A stretch of DNA of 64,000 bases, taken from contig NZ_QAOG01000002.1 of the NCBI RefSeq assembly GCF_003050705.1, positions 124,001 to 188,000 on the forward strand, written 5' to 3'. How positions within the stretch are numbered: position 1 is the stretch's first letter; every line of letters starts with the position of its first letter. This document shows positions 34,156-42,207 of the stretch, piece after piece. The translations under genes were made by a program, and so were the position numbers. The stretch is from Sphingomonas aurantiaca. Lineage in GTDB: Bacteria > Pseudomonadota > Alphaproteobacteria > Sphingomonadales > Sphingomonadaceae. The notes under the pieces were generated by a model. That model was not told where the DNA came from. It made no database searches and worked only from the letters and a program-made list of their open reading frames with translations.

Positions 34156-34893
34156 ATGTTCGACCTCACAGGCATGACAGCCCTCGTCACCGGCGCTTCG
34201 GGCGGGATCGGGTCAGAGATCGCCAAGGCGCTCGCAGCGCAAGGCGCGCGGCTGGCGGTATCCGGGTCCAACGCCGACAAGCTGGAGGCGTTTCGCGCCA
34301 GCTTTGGCGGCGATCATGTCGCGCTGCCGTGCAACCTGTCCGACGCCGCCGCGGTCGATGCGCTCGTGCCGCAGGCGGTCGAGGCGCTCGGGAAAATCGA
34401 TATCCTCGTCAACAATGCCGGGGTCACGCGCGACAATCTCGCGATGCGGATGAAGGACGAGGAGTGGGACAGCGTCATCCGCGTGAACCTCGAAGCCGCG
34501 TTCCGCCTCATGCGCGCCGCCGCCAAGCCGATGATGAAAGCGCGCTTTGGCCGCATGATCTCGGTCACGTCGATCGTCGGCGTCACCGGCAATCCGGGGC
34601 AGGCGAACTACGCCGCGTCGAAGGCGGGGCTGATCGGTATGTCGAAATCGATGGCGCAGGAACTCGCCAGCCGCGGCATCACCGTCAATTGCGTCGCGCC
34701 CGGTTTCATCACCTCGCCGATGACCGACGCGCTGCCCGAGGCGCAGAAGACCGCGCTGACGACGAAGATTCCAGCTGGTCGCCTCGGTCAAGGCGCAGAC
34801 ATCGGCGCTGCCGTGGTGTATCTCGCAAGCCGCGAAGCCGGCTACGTCACGGGACAAACCGTGCACGTGAACGGCGGGATGGCGATGATCTGA
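34156..34893 (+). CDS. fabG: 3-oxoacyl-ACP reductase
   Basis: NADPH-dependent short-chain dehydrogenase that reduces the 3-keto group in each elongation round. It has 245 residues from the ATG at 34156, which has CTGGAG upstream; a TTG six codons earlier is inferior. Cofactor motif TGASGGIG at 12-19, NNAG at 87-90, and the catalytic Ser139, Tyr152 and Lys156 (YAASK) are all present, as is the C-terminal [13 protein letters not shown]. It starts 14 bases after the GxxExxY stop. acpP follows. Confidence 0.98.
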   Translation: MFDLTGMTALVTGASGGIGSEIAKALAAQGARLAVSGSNADKLEAFRASFGGDHVALPCNLSDAAAVDALVPQAVEALGKIDILVNNAGVTRDNLAMRMKDEEWDSVIRVNLEAAFRLMRAAAKPMMKARFGRMISVTSIVGVTGNPGQANYAASKAGLIGMSKSMAQELASRGITVNCVAPGFITSPMTDALPEAQKTALTTKIPAGRLGQGADIGAAVVYLASREAGYVTGQTVHVNGGMAMI

Positions 34894-34970
34894 ACTTGCG
34901 CGCTGAACTGCCGCGTTCTAGGTGCGTTCAGGAAATACCGAAAACCCCCAGATTTGAAGAGGGAACTACC

Positions 34971-35207
34971 ATGAGCGAGACCGCTGACCGCGTGAAGAAA
35001 ATCGTCGTCGAGCATCTCGGCGTCGAAGCCGACAAGGTGACCGAGGACGCGAGCTTCATCGACGACTTGGGCGCAGATAGCCTCGACATCGTCGAACTCG
35101 TCATGGCGTTCGAGGAAGAATTCGGCGTCGAGATCCCCGATGATGCCGCCGAGAAGATTGCGACCGTCAAGGATGCGATCACGTATATCGACGAGCACAA
35201 GGCCTGA
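34971..35207 (+). CDS. acpP: Acyl carrier protein
   Basis: 78-residue acidic carrier; the 4'-phosphopantetheine is attached at Ser37 in [15 protein letters not shown]. The ATG at 34971 follows GAAGAGGGAAC, a good ribosome binding site. Normal length and sequence, lying between fabG and fabF. Confidence 0.99.
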   Translation: MSETADRVKKIVVEHLGVEADKVTEDASFIDDLGADSLDIVELVMAFEEEFGVEIPDDAAEKIATVKDAITYIDEHKA

Positions 35208-35257
35208 TCAGGGTTTAAGGTCCATCACCTTGGACCTGCCCCGATGGGTATGATTTG

Positions 35258-35305
35258 AACGGCTCCCCGTCCTTGGGCAAAGAGGGCGGGGAGCCGTTTC
35301 GTTTT
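35258..35305 (+). terminator. Intrinsic terminator between acpP and fabF
   Basis: AACGGCTCCCCGTCC and GGCGGGGAGCCGTT form a long stem around TTGGGCAAAGA, followed by TCGTTTT. It lies ~50 bases after acpP and 24 before fabF. It may cut acpP transcripts from fabF so that acpP is made in excess, or act as an attenuator; fabF probably has its own promoter or relies on read-through. Confidence 0.8.
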
Positions 35306-35328
35306 GAGAGCAGACGGAGTTTGAGGTC

Positions 35329-36591
35329 ATGCGGCGTGTCGTCGTAACCGGGCTAGGCCTGGTCACCCCCCTGGGGGCCGATGTTGAAACGGCTTGGGCG
35401 AATATCCTCGCCGGCAAGTCGGGTGCGGGCCCGATCACGCGCTTCGACGCGTCCGATCAGGTATGCCGCATCGCCTGCGAGGTGAAGCCGGCCGACCATG
35501 AGTACGGCTTCGATCCCGGCAAGCGCGTCGACCACAAGGTCCAGCGCCAGGTCGATCCGTTCATCATTTACGGCATCGACGCGGCTGGCCAGGCTCTGGA
35601 AGACGCCGGGCTGACCGAGATGACGCTCGAAGAGAGCTGGCGTGCCGGTGTCTCGATCGGCTCGGGCATCGGTGGCCTGCCGGGCATCGAGAGCGAATCG
35701 ATCGTTCTGCACACCAAGGGCCCGCGCCGGGTGTCGCCGCACTTCGTCCACGGTCGACTGATCAACCTGATTTCTGGTCAGGTTTCGATCAAATACGGCC
35801 TGCGCGGCCCGAATCATGCGGTCGTCACCGCCTGCTCGACCGGTGCGCATGCGATCGGCGACGCCGCGCGGATGATCGCAATGGATGATGCCGACGTGAT
35901 GCTCGCGGGCGGCGCGGAGGGCACCGTCTGCCCGCTCGGCATCGCCGGGTTCGCGCAGGCGCGTGCGCTATCGACCAACTTCAACGATTCGCCCGAAAAG
36001 GCCTCGCGTCCTTACGACAAGGACCGCGACGGCTTCGTGATGGGCGAGGGCGCTGGCGTGCTGGTGCTCGAGGAATACGAACACGCCAAGGCACGCGGCG
36101 CGAAGATGTATGCCGAAGTCATCGGCTATGGTCTGTCGGGCGACGCGTATCACGTCACCGCGCCGCATCCTGAAGGCGATGGCGCGTTCCGCTCGATGCA
36201 GATGGCGATCAAGAAGTCGGGCCTGAAGCTCGAGGACATCGATTACATCAACGCGCACGGCACCTCGACGCCGTTGGGCGATGAGCTCGAACTCGGCGCG
36301 GTCCGCCGGCTGTTCGGCGATGCGATCGCGGGTCTGTCGATGTCGTCGACCAAGTCGGCGATCGGGCATCTGCTCGGCGGTGCCGGTGCAGTGGAGAGCA
36401 TCTTCTGCATCCTCGCGCTGCGCGACCAGATCGTTCCGCCGACGCTGAACCTCGACAATCCGAGCGACAGCTGCGTGGGCGTCGACCTCGTCCCGCACGT
36501 TGCCAAGAAGCGCGAAGTCCGCGCGGTGCTGAACAATTCGTTCGGTTTCGGCGGGACGAATGCCTCGTTGGTGATGACGAAGGTTCAGTAA
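35329..36591 (+). CDS. fabF: 3-oxoacyl-ACP synthase II (KASII)
   Basis: Condensing enzyme for chain elongation. It has 420 residues; the start is MRRVVVTGLGLVTPLGAD. The catalytic triad Cys169 (TACSTGAHAIGD), His in NAHGTSTPLGD and His in SAIGHLLGGAGAVE are all present, as is the C-terminal NNSFGFGGTNASLVMTK. It follows acpP across a terminator-like hairpin and is followed by a palindromic repeat, then mltG. Confidence 0.99.
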   Translation: MRRVVVTGLGLVTPLGADVETAWANILAGKSGAGPITRFDASDQVCRIACEVKPADHEYGFDPGKRVDHKVQRQVDPFIIYGIDAAGQALEDAGLTEMTLEESWRAGVSIGSGIGGLPGIESESIVLHTKGPRRVSPHFVHGRLINLISGQVSIKYGLRGPNHAVVTACSTGAHAIGDAARMIAMDDADVMLAGGAEGTVCPLGIAGFAQARALSTNFNDSPEKASRPYDKDRDGFVMGEGAGVLVLEEYEHAKARGAKMYAEVIGYGLSGDAYHVTAPHPEGDGAFRSMQMAIKKSGLKLEDIDYINAHGTSTPLGDELELGAVRRLFGDAIAGLSMSSTKSAIGHLLGGAGAVESIFCILALRDQIVPPTLNLDNPSDSCVGVDLVPHVAKKREVRAVLNNSFGFGGTNASLVMTKVQ

Positions 36592-36597
36592 AAGGGT

Positions 36598-36655
36598 TTG
36601 TTCCCCCGCGAAGGCGGGGGCCCAGACTGGGCTCCCGCCTTCGCGGGAGAACAAG
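36598..36655. repeat. Palindromic repeat between fabF and mltG
   Basis: TTGTTCCCCCGCGAAGGCGG continuing GGGCCCAGACTGGG pairs with GCTCCCGCCTTCGCGGGAGA ACAAG. It has the same arms as at 4515 and 58778. It starts 7 bases after the fabF stop and ends 8 bases before the mltG start, so mltG's ribosome binding site (AGAGGTAGTG) abuts the repeat. Confidence 0.85.
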
Positions 36656-36663
36656 AGGTAGTG

Positions 36664-37632
36664 ATGCGCAAGGTCGGCTGTTTCGGACTCGTCTTAGGCC
36701 TGGTGGCAGTCGTCGCGCTGTTCCTGGTCGTGCAAGGCTGGGGCGGCGCGGGCCCAGCCCCCCGCACGCTGACCGTGCAGATCGGCGAAGGCAGCACGCT
36801 GGCCGGTGCTGCCACCGAACTCGAAAAGGCCGGCGCGATACCCTCTGCCCGACGCTTTCGCCTGTATGCGCGCGTGTTCGGCTCGGGCGACCCGATCAAG
36901 GCCGGCGAATACCGCATCGCGCCGCGCGCCAGCCAGTCGGACATCCTCAAGCTGATGCAGGGCGGCAAGGTCGTCCAGCGACTGGTGGCGGTTCCCGAGG
37001 GCTATCCCTCGGTCCTCGTCCACGACGCGCTGATGAAGGCGGACGGCCTCACCGGCGACGTGCCGGTCCCCGCAGAAGGTTCGATCCTTCCCGACAGTTA
37101 CGCGTTCCAGGCGGGCGACACGCGCGCATCGGTCGTCACGCGCATGCAGTCGGCAATGAAGACCTACCTCGCCAAGGCATGGGCCGCACGCAAACCGGGC
37201 ATCGCCGTGACGACCCCCGAACAGGCGATCATCCTCGCCTCGATCGTGGAGAAGGAGACCGGCAAGCCGTCCGAGCGCCGCACCGTCGCCGCGGTCTATG
37301 GCAATCGCCTGCGCAACGGCATGCCACTCCAGGCCGATCCGACCGTGATCTATCCTATCACCAAGGGCCGTCCGCTCGGCCGCCGCATCCTGCGGTCGGA
37401 GTTGCACGCCAAGAACGGGTACAACACCTATGCGAGCGCCGGTCTGCCGGTCGGGCCAATCGCGAACCCCGGCCGCGCGTCGATCGATGCGGTGCTCGAC
37501 CCGGCGCAGACCCAGGCGCTGTATTTCGTCGCGGACGGCACCGGCGGCCATGTGTTCGCCGACACGCTGGCCGAGCACAACGCCAATGTGAAGAAATGGT
37601 ACGCCATTCGCAAAGCGCGCGGCGAGATGTGA
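36664..37632 (+). CDS. mltG: Endolytic transglycosylase MltG
   Basis: Inner-membrane peptidoglycan transglycosylase (YceG-like) thought to terminate glycan strands. It has 322 residues from the ATG at 36664; an upstream open frame would run through the repeat. There is a single N-terminal membrane helix (about 5-24), then the LysM-like region (RTLTVQIGEGSTLAGAATEL) and the catalytic domain with PEGSILPDSYAF, LASIVEKETG (catalytic Glu), RRTVAAVYGNRLRNGMPLQ and YNTYASAGLPVGPIANPG. fab-mltG adjacency is conserved in many bacteria. Confidence 0.97.
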   Translation: MRKVGCFGLVLGLVAVVALFLVVQGWGGAGPAPRTLTVQIGEGSTLAGAATELEKAGAIPSARRFRLYARVFGSGDPIKAGEYRIAPRASQSDILKLMQGGKVVQRLVAVPEGYPSVLVHDALMKADGLTGDVPVPAEGSILPDSYAFQAGDTRASVVTRMQSAMKTYLAKAWAARKPGIAVTTPEQAIILASIVEKETGKPSERRTVAAVYGNRLRNGMPLQADPTVIYPITKGRPLGRRILRSELHAKNGYNTYASAGLPVGPIANPGRASIDAVLDPAQTQALYFVADGTGGHVFADTLAEHNANVKKWYAIRKARGEM

Positions 37633-37792
37633 TCCTCCCCGGAACGGGGAGGGGGACCATCCGCAGGATGGTGGAGGGGGCTCACCGCGAGCGTACCAGC
37701 ATTGGGAACTACGGCAGGCGGTACGCTCGTGGCGCTCCCCCCTCCACCCCGCCGCTGCGCGTCGCGGTCCCCCTCCCCGTGCCGGGGAGGAT
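37633..37792. repeat. Large inverted repeat between mltG and eda
   Basis: ATCCTCCCCGGAACGGGGAG continuing GGGGACCATCCGCAGGATGG TGGAGGGGG at the left; CCCCCTCCACC...GTCCCCCTCCCCG... GTGCCGGGGAGGATT at the right. Between them is an imperfect pair GAGCGTACC.../GGTACGCTC. It separates two convergent genes and could form a ~160-base hairpin that ends both transcripts. It has the same style as 7610-7734. Confidence 0.8.
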
Positions 37793-38413
37793 TTACCCCC
37801 GCAATGCGTTAGCGGCGCGGGCCTTGATCTCGATCTCCGCCATCGTGCCGCCGGTCACCCAGCTGCCGCCGACGCACAGCACCGGCTTGAATGCGAGCCA
37901 TTCGGGGGCGCTCGCCTCGGTGATGCCGCCGGTCGGGCAGAAGCTGCACTGATAGAACGGCGCCGCGAGCGCCTTCAAAGCCTTCAGCCCGCCATTGGCC
38001 TCGGCGGGGAAGAATTTAAAGTGCTTGAGCCCCAGGTCGAGCCCGGTCATGATGTCGGCGGCGTTCGCGATGCCCGGAAGGAACGGAATGCCGCTCTCGA
38101 TGATCGGCGTCGCCAGCCGTTCGGTGAGGCCTGGCGAGACGATGAACTCGGCGCCCGCATCGCGGACTTGCGCGAACTGCTGCGTGTTGACGACGGTGCC
38201 GGCGCCGACGATCGCGCCCGGCACCTTCTTCATCTCGGCGATCGCCTCGAGCGCGGCACCGGTGCGCAGCGTCACTTCGAGCACGCGCAAACCACCCGCA
38301 ACGAGCGCCTCGGCAAGTGGGCGCGCGAGCGCTGCATCCTCGATCACCAGCACCGGGATAACGGCGCTGGTCTGCATGATGTCTGCAATAGTCGGGGCGG
38401 GGGTGACGGTCAT
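37793..38413 (-). CDS. eda: 2-dehydro-3-deoxy-6-phosphogluconate (KDPG) aldolase
   Basis: Entner-Doudoroff aldolase that splits KDPG into pyruvate and glyceraldehyde-3-phosphate. It has 206 residues. The general-base Glu46 is in LEVTLR and the Schiff-base Lys133 in HFKFFPAEA, and CPTGGITEAS and VGGSWVTG are typical. Its ATG overlaps the glk stop (ATGA), so it is translationally coupled to glk and is last in zwf-pgl-edd-glk-eda. Confidence 0.98.
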   Translation of the reverse strand: MTVTPAPTIADIMQTSAVIPVLVIEDAALARPLAEALVAGGLRVLEVTLRTGAALEAIAEMKKVPGAIVGAGTVVNTQQFAQVRDAGAEFIVSPGLTERLATPIIESGIPFLPGIANAADIMTGLDLGLKHFKFFPAEANGGLKALKALAAPFYQCSFCPTGGITEASAPEWLAFKPVLCVGGSWVTGGTMAEIEIKARAANALRG

Positions 38414-39378
38414 TGGGTGTGTTCCTGTGCGAAGGCGGCCGCGGCGCCGAACAGGCCGGGCTGGGGGTGAGTGATGAGCTTGACGGGCATCGCTGCCATC
38501 ATGCCCTGGAAGCGGCCCTTGGCGACGAAGCGCTGGTCGAAGCCCGAGCGGATCAGGCGATCCTTGATCCGGAAGCCCAGGCCGCCTGCGATCACGACGG
38601 CCTTTGCACCCTGCGCAAGCGCGAGATCGCCCGCCACCGCGCCGAGCGCGAGGCAGAAGCGGTCGAGCGCCGCCAGCGCTATCGAATCGGTACCGTCGAT
38701 CGCCTCGGTCCAGATCGTCTTGTCGTCATGGCTGGGGACCGCGCGGCCCTCCAGCGCGGCGAGCGTCTCGTAGATCGCGACGATGCCGGGGCCGGCGACG
38801 ACGCGTTCGGCCGAGACGCGCGTGAACGTCTTGCGAAGGCGCTTGAGCAACGCGTCCTCGATCCCGTCGAGCGGCGCGAAGTCCATATGGCCGCCCTCGG
38901 TTTCGAGGACCTGATAGCCGGTCTTGCGCCGCAGCAGCTGCGCGACGCCGAGCCCGGTACCGGGGCCGCAGATCGTCGTGATGCCCTCTGACGGCAGCGG
39001 CGTGTCGGGGCCGCAGAGGTGGATGAAGTCGCTGCTCGGCACCTGCGCGACCGCATGGCCCACTGCCCCGAAATCGTTGACGACGACCCACTGGTCCGCC
39101 TTCAGCCGCTCGGTGATCAGCGACTTGCGGATGATCCACGGGTTGTTGGTGAGGCGGATGACGTCGTTCGCCACCGGCGAGGCGACCGCGATCGCCAGCG
39201 CGCGGGGGAGGGGGCGACCAAGGCCCGCCTCGAACGCCTGGTAGGCGGTCTGCAGCGACGCGTGGTCCGCGGTCTTCATCGTCGCCGGCTCGCCGAGCGC
39301 GACGACGCGGCCATTCTCGACCTCGGCGATCGCGAAGCGCGCGTGCGTTCCGCCGATATCTGCCGCTACGATTTCCAT
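38410..39378 (-). CDS. glk: Glucokinase
   Basis: Phosphorylates glucose to glucose-6-phosphate. It has 322 residues of the bacterial Glk (ROK-unrelated) family. The N-terminal phosphate motif is EIVAADIGGTHARFAIAEV. Other motifs are VVNDFGAVGHAV (sugar-binding Asp), GPGTGLGVAQLL and the adenosine-site IAGGLGFRI. In the cluster it feeds zwf. The upstream gap to edd is filled by a repeat. Confidence 0.97.
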   Translation of the reverse strand: MEIVAADIGGTHARFAIAEVENGRVVALGEPATMKTADHASLQTAYQAFEAGLGRPLPRALAIAVASPVANDVIRLTNNPWIIRKSLITERLKADQWVVVNDFGAVGHAVAQVPSSDFIHLCGPDTPLPSEGITTICGPGTGLGVAQLLRRKTGYQVLETEGGHMDFAPLDGIEDALLKRLRKTFTRVSAERVVAGPGIVAIYETLAALEGRAVPSHDDKTIWTEAIDGTDSIALAALDRFCLALGAVAGDLALAQGAKAVVIAGGLGFRIKDRLIRSGFDQRFVAKGRFQGMMAAMPVKLITHPQPGLFGAAAAFAQEHTQ

Positions 39379-39399
39379 GTCATCTCTCCTGATTCCTGC

Positions 39400-39515
39400 C
39401 GTTCGTCCCGAGTAGCCATCGAGCTTGTCGAAATGGCCTATCGACGGACAGGCCGCGGGGGGTGTCCGTCGATACGGGCTCTCGGCTTCGCTCGATCCCT
39501 ACTCGGGACGAACGG
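39400..39515. repeat. Inverted repeat between edd and glk (CGTTCGTCCCGAGTAG type)
   Basis: CGTTCGTCCCGAGTAGCCAT CGAGCTTGTCGAAATGG and CGATCCCTACTCGGGACGAA CGG form mirrored ends. Inside, TATCGACGGACA pairs with TGTCCGTCGATA. A second copy is at 42080-42200, between zwf and pgl. Both are inside the Entner-Doudoroff cluster and nowhere else in the window that I found. Confidence 0.85.
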
Positions 39516-39520
39516 ATTTA

Positions 39521-41335
39521 TTAAAGCCCGGCGCCCGCCAGCATCGCCGAGGCGCCCTTTTCGGCTTCGTCGGCGAGCCCACGGAACATCCCGAACAGCT
39601 CGCGGCCCATGCCGCTGACCGGCGGTGGTGTCGCGACCATCTCGCGAGCCGCCCAGACGTCTGCGTCGACCAGCGCCTCCAGCGTGCCGTTCACAGCATC
39701 GACGCGGATCATATCGCCATCGCGGATCAGGCCGATCGCACCGTCGAGCAGCGCCTCGGGCGAGCAATGGATCGCGCACGGCACCTTGCCGCTCGCGCCC
39801 GACATGCGGCCATCGGTAACGAGGGCCACCTTGAACCCGCGGTTCTGCAGCACGCCGAGCGGCGGGGTCAGCTTGTGCAGCTCGGGCATGCCGTTCGCGC
39901 GCGGCCCCTGGAAGCGGACGACGACGACGACGTCCTTCTCCAGCTCGCCGCGCTTGAATGCCTCGATCACGTCGAGCTGGTCGTCGAACACCATCGCGGG
40001 GGCCTCGACGATCCAGCGCTCGCGCTCGACCGCGGACACCTTGATGCACGCGCGGCCGATATTGCCCGCGAGGATCCGCATGCCGCCATCGGCCGAGAAG
40101 GGCGCAGTGGCGGGACGTAGGATCGTCTCGTCACCGCTGTCGGGGGTGTCGCGCCATTCAAGCGCACCGTCCGCGACGACCGCGGTCTTCGCATAGGCCG
40201 ACAGATCCTGCCCGCCGATCGTCATGATGTCGCCGTGGAGCAGCCCTTCGCTCAACAGCTCACGGATCACATAGGGCATGCCGCCCGCCGCCTCGAACGC
40301 ATTCACGTCGGCCGAACCGTTGGGATAGACGCGCGCGATCAGCGGTACCGCGGCAGAGAGGCGGTCGAAATCCTCCCAGTCGATGATGATCCCCGCCGCG
40401 CGCGCGATCGCAGGAACGTGAAGCAGGTGGTTGGTCGATCCGCCGGTCGCGAGCAGGCCGACGGCCGCGTTCACGATCGCCTTTTCGTCGACGCAGTGGC
40501 CGAGCGGCCGGTAATCGTCGCCGCGCGCGCCCATCTTCGCGAGCCGGTGGACCGCTGCGCGCGTCAGTTCCTGGCGCAGCTTGGTGCCCGGATTGACGAA
40601 CGCCGCGCCGGGCATGTGGAGGCCCATGACCTCCATCATCATCTGGTTGGTGTTGGCGGTGCCGTAGAAAGTGCACGTGCCCTTCGAATGATAGGCGCCG
40701 ATCTCGGCCTCGAGCAGCTCCTCACGGCCGACCAGGCCCTCGGCGAACTTCTCGCGCACCGCGGCCTTCGCCTTGTTGGGCAGGCCCGTCGGCATCGGGC
40801 CACCCGGGATCAGCACCATCGGCAGATGCCCGAAGCGCAGCGCGCCCATCAGCAGCCCCGGCACGATCTTGTCGCAGATGCCGAGCAACGCCGCGCCTTC
40901 GAACGTACCGTGGCTCAGCGCGATCGCCGTGCTCAGCGCGATCGTGTCGCGGCTGAACAGCGACAGCTCCATGCCCGGATAGCCTTGCGTCACGCCGTCG
41001 CACATCGCCGGCACGCCACCCGCGACCTGCGCGGTGGCACCTGCCTCGCGCGCCCAGACCTTCATCAGCTCGGGGTAGCGGTAATAGACCGCGTGCGCCG
41101 ACAGCATGTCGTTATACGCCGTCACGATGCCGATGTTCATGCCGGCATCGGCCTTCATCGCATCGCGATCCTCCGCGGTCCCGGCATAGGCGTGCGCGAG
41201 GTTCGCGCAGCCGAGACCCGGACGCCGGACCTGCGAGGCCGCCTCGCGCTCGATCAGCGCGAGGTATGCGGCGCGGCTGTCGCGCGAGCGTTCGATGATC
41301 CGGTCGGTGACCGCGGCGACGACGGCGTTGAGCAT
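39521..41335 (-). CDS. edd: 6-phosphogluconate dehydratase
   Basis: Fe-S dehydratase that makes KDPG from 6-phosphogluconate. It has 604 residues, the usual Edd length and longer than IlvD. Cluster cysteine regions are MCDGVTQGYPGMELS and LLGICDKIVPGLLMGAL; other family motifs are TCTFYGTANTNQMMMEVMGL and GRMSGASGKVPCAIH. It starts one base after the pgl stop. It is paralogous to the ilvD product at 20812 but clearly the Edd subfamily. Confidence 0.98.
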   Translation of the reverse strand: MLNAVVAAVTDRIIERSRDSRAAYLALIEREAASQVRRPGLGCANLAHAYAGTAEDRDAMKADAGMNIGIVTAYNDMLSAHAVYYRYPELMKVWAREAGATAQVAGGVPAMCDGVTQGYPGMELSLFSRDTIALSTAIALSHGTFEGAALLGICDKIVPGLLMGALRFGHLPMVLIPGGPMPTGLPNKAKAAVREKFAEGLVGREELLEAEIGAYHSKGTCTFYGTANTNQMMMEVMGLHMPGAAFVNPGTKLRQELTRAAVHRLAKMGARGDDYRPLGHCVDEKAIVNAAVGLLATGGSTNHLLHVPAIARAAGIIIDWEDFDRLSAAVPLIARVYPNGSADVNAFEAAGGMPYVIRELLSEGLLHGDIMTIGGQDLSAYAKTAVVADGALEWRDTPDSGDETILRPATAPFSADGGMRILAGNIGRACIKVSAVERERWIVEAPAMVFDDQLDVIEAFKRGELEKDVVVVVRFQGPRANGMPELHKLTPPLGVLQNRGFKVALVTDGRMSGASGKVPCAIHCSPEALLDGAIGLIRDGDMIRVDAVNGTLEALVDADVWAAREMVATPPPVSGMGRELFGMFRGLADEAEKGASAMLAGAGL

Positions 41336-41336
41336 G

Positions 41337-42041
41337 TCAGGCGGCCCAGTGGACGTCGACGGGCAGCTCGACCTCGGCCAGCACGCGGCCGATCGGGTAG
41401 GACGAGGACGGACCCTGCTCGATCGCCTGTTCGAGGACCTTCTTCTTCTCGTCGCCGGTGATCATGATCATCAGCGCCTTCGACGAGGCAATCGCCGCCG
41501 CCGACAGCGTCACGCGCGCCAGCGGTGCCTCGGGCGGCAACGGATCGGGCATCACGCCTAGCGCGCGGCGTTCCTTGGGACCGCTGAGCGCCTCGTCATA
41601 ATCGGGGCCGGGGAAGATCGACGCGGTATGGCCGTCGCCGCCCATGCCGAGCAGGCAGAAGTCGAGCGGCCAGTGCAGGTCCTGCATCAGCGCATCCGCC
41701 GAACGGCCCGCTGCCTTGTAATCGGACATCGCCTCGGGGACGATCGGCTTCACGCGCGCGCCCTTGGGCAGAAAGATCTTCGCCAGCGCGGTGACGTTCG
41801 ACAGCGGATCGCCGAGCTTCACGATTCGCTCGTCGCCGGGGATGATCGTGACCTTCTTCCAGTCGAGCTTGGCCTGGGCGAGCTTTTCATACGCCGCCAT
41901 CGGTGTCTTGCCGCCGGCCAGCGCGATCACCGCCGAGCCGCGCGCGTCGAGCGCGCTCTCGATGACGAACTGGATGTCACCCGCGACGGCGTTGGCGAGC
42001 TCGTCCGCGTCCTCGTAATCCCACCATTCGATCTCGGTCAT
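41337..42041 (-). CDS. pgl: 6-phosphogluconolactonase
   Basis: Hydrolyses 6-phosphogluconolactone to 6-phosphogluconate. It has 234 residues of the SOL/DevB type. The ATG at 42041 is the natural start; an upstream open frame runs into the repeat. Motifs are VIALAGGKTPMAAYEKLAQ, IIPGDERIVKLGDPLSN, and LLGMGGDGHTASIFPG. The gene order zwf-pgl-edd is intact, with edd one base after. Confidence 0.96.
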   Translation of the reverse strand: MTEIEWWDYEDADELANAVAGDIQFVIESALDARGSAVIALAGGKTPMAAYEKLAQAKLDWKKVTIIPGDERIVKLGDPLSNVTALAKIFLPKGARVKPIVPEAMSDYKAAGRSADALMQDLHWPLDFCLLGMGGDGHTASIFPGPDYDEALSGPKERRALGVMPDPLPPEAPLARVTLSAAAIASSKALMIMITGDEKKKVLEQAIEQGPSSSYPIGRVLAEVELPVDVHWAA

Positions 42042-42079
42042 ATGCTCAAACTCACTCAGAAAATTGCTGTCAAAAATGC

Positions 42080-42200
42080 CGTTCGTGCCGAATAGGGATC
42101 GAGCTAAGCCGAGAGCCCGTATCGAGGTACAATGCCACAATCGGGCCGATCCCTCGATACGCCTCCTCGACTTCGCTCGAAGGCTACTCGGGACGAACGG
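42080..42200. repeat. Inverted repeat between zwf and pgl (CGTTCGTCCCGAGTAG type)
   Basis: CGTTCGTGCCGAATAGGGAT CGAGCT at one end and GAAGGCTACTCGGGACGAAC GG at the other, with GATACG/CGTATC pairs within. It is more diverged than the copy at 39400-39515. Confidence 0.75.
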
Positions 42201-42207
42201 AACAAAC

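Noticed and set aside
40235-41461. Plus-strand 408-codon frame across edd and pgl
   Set aside because: The minus strand has edd and pgl with full motifs. The plus frame is a shadow.
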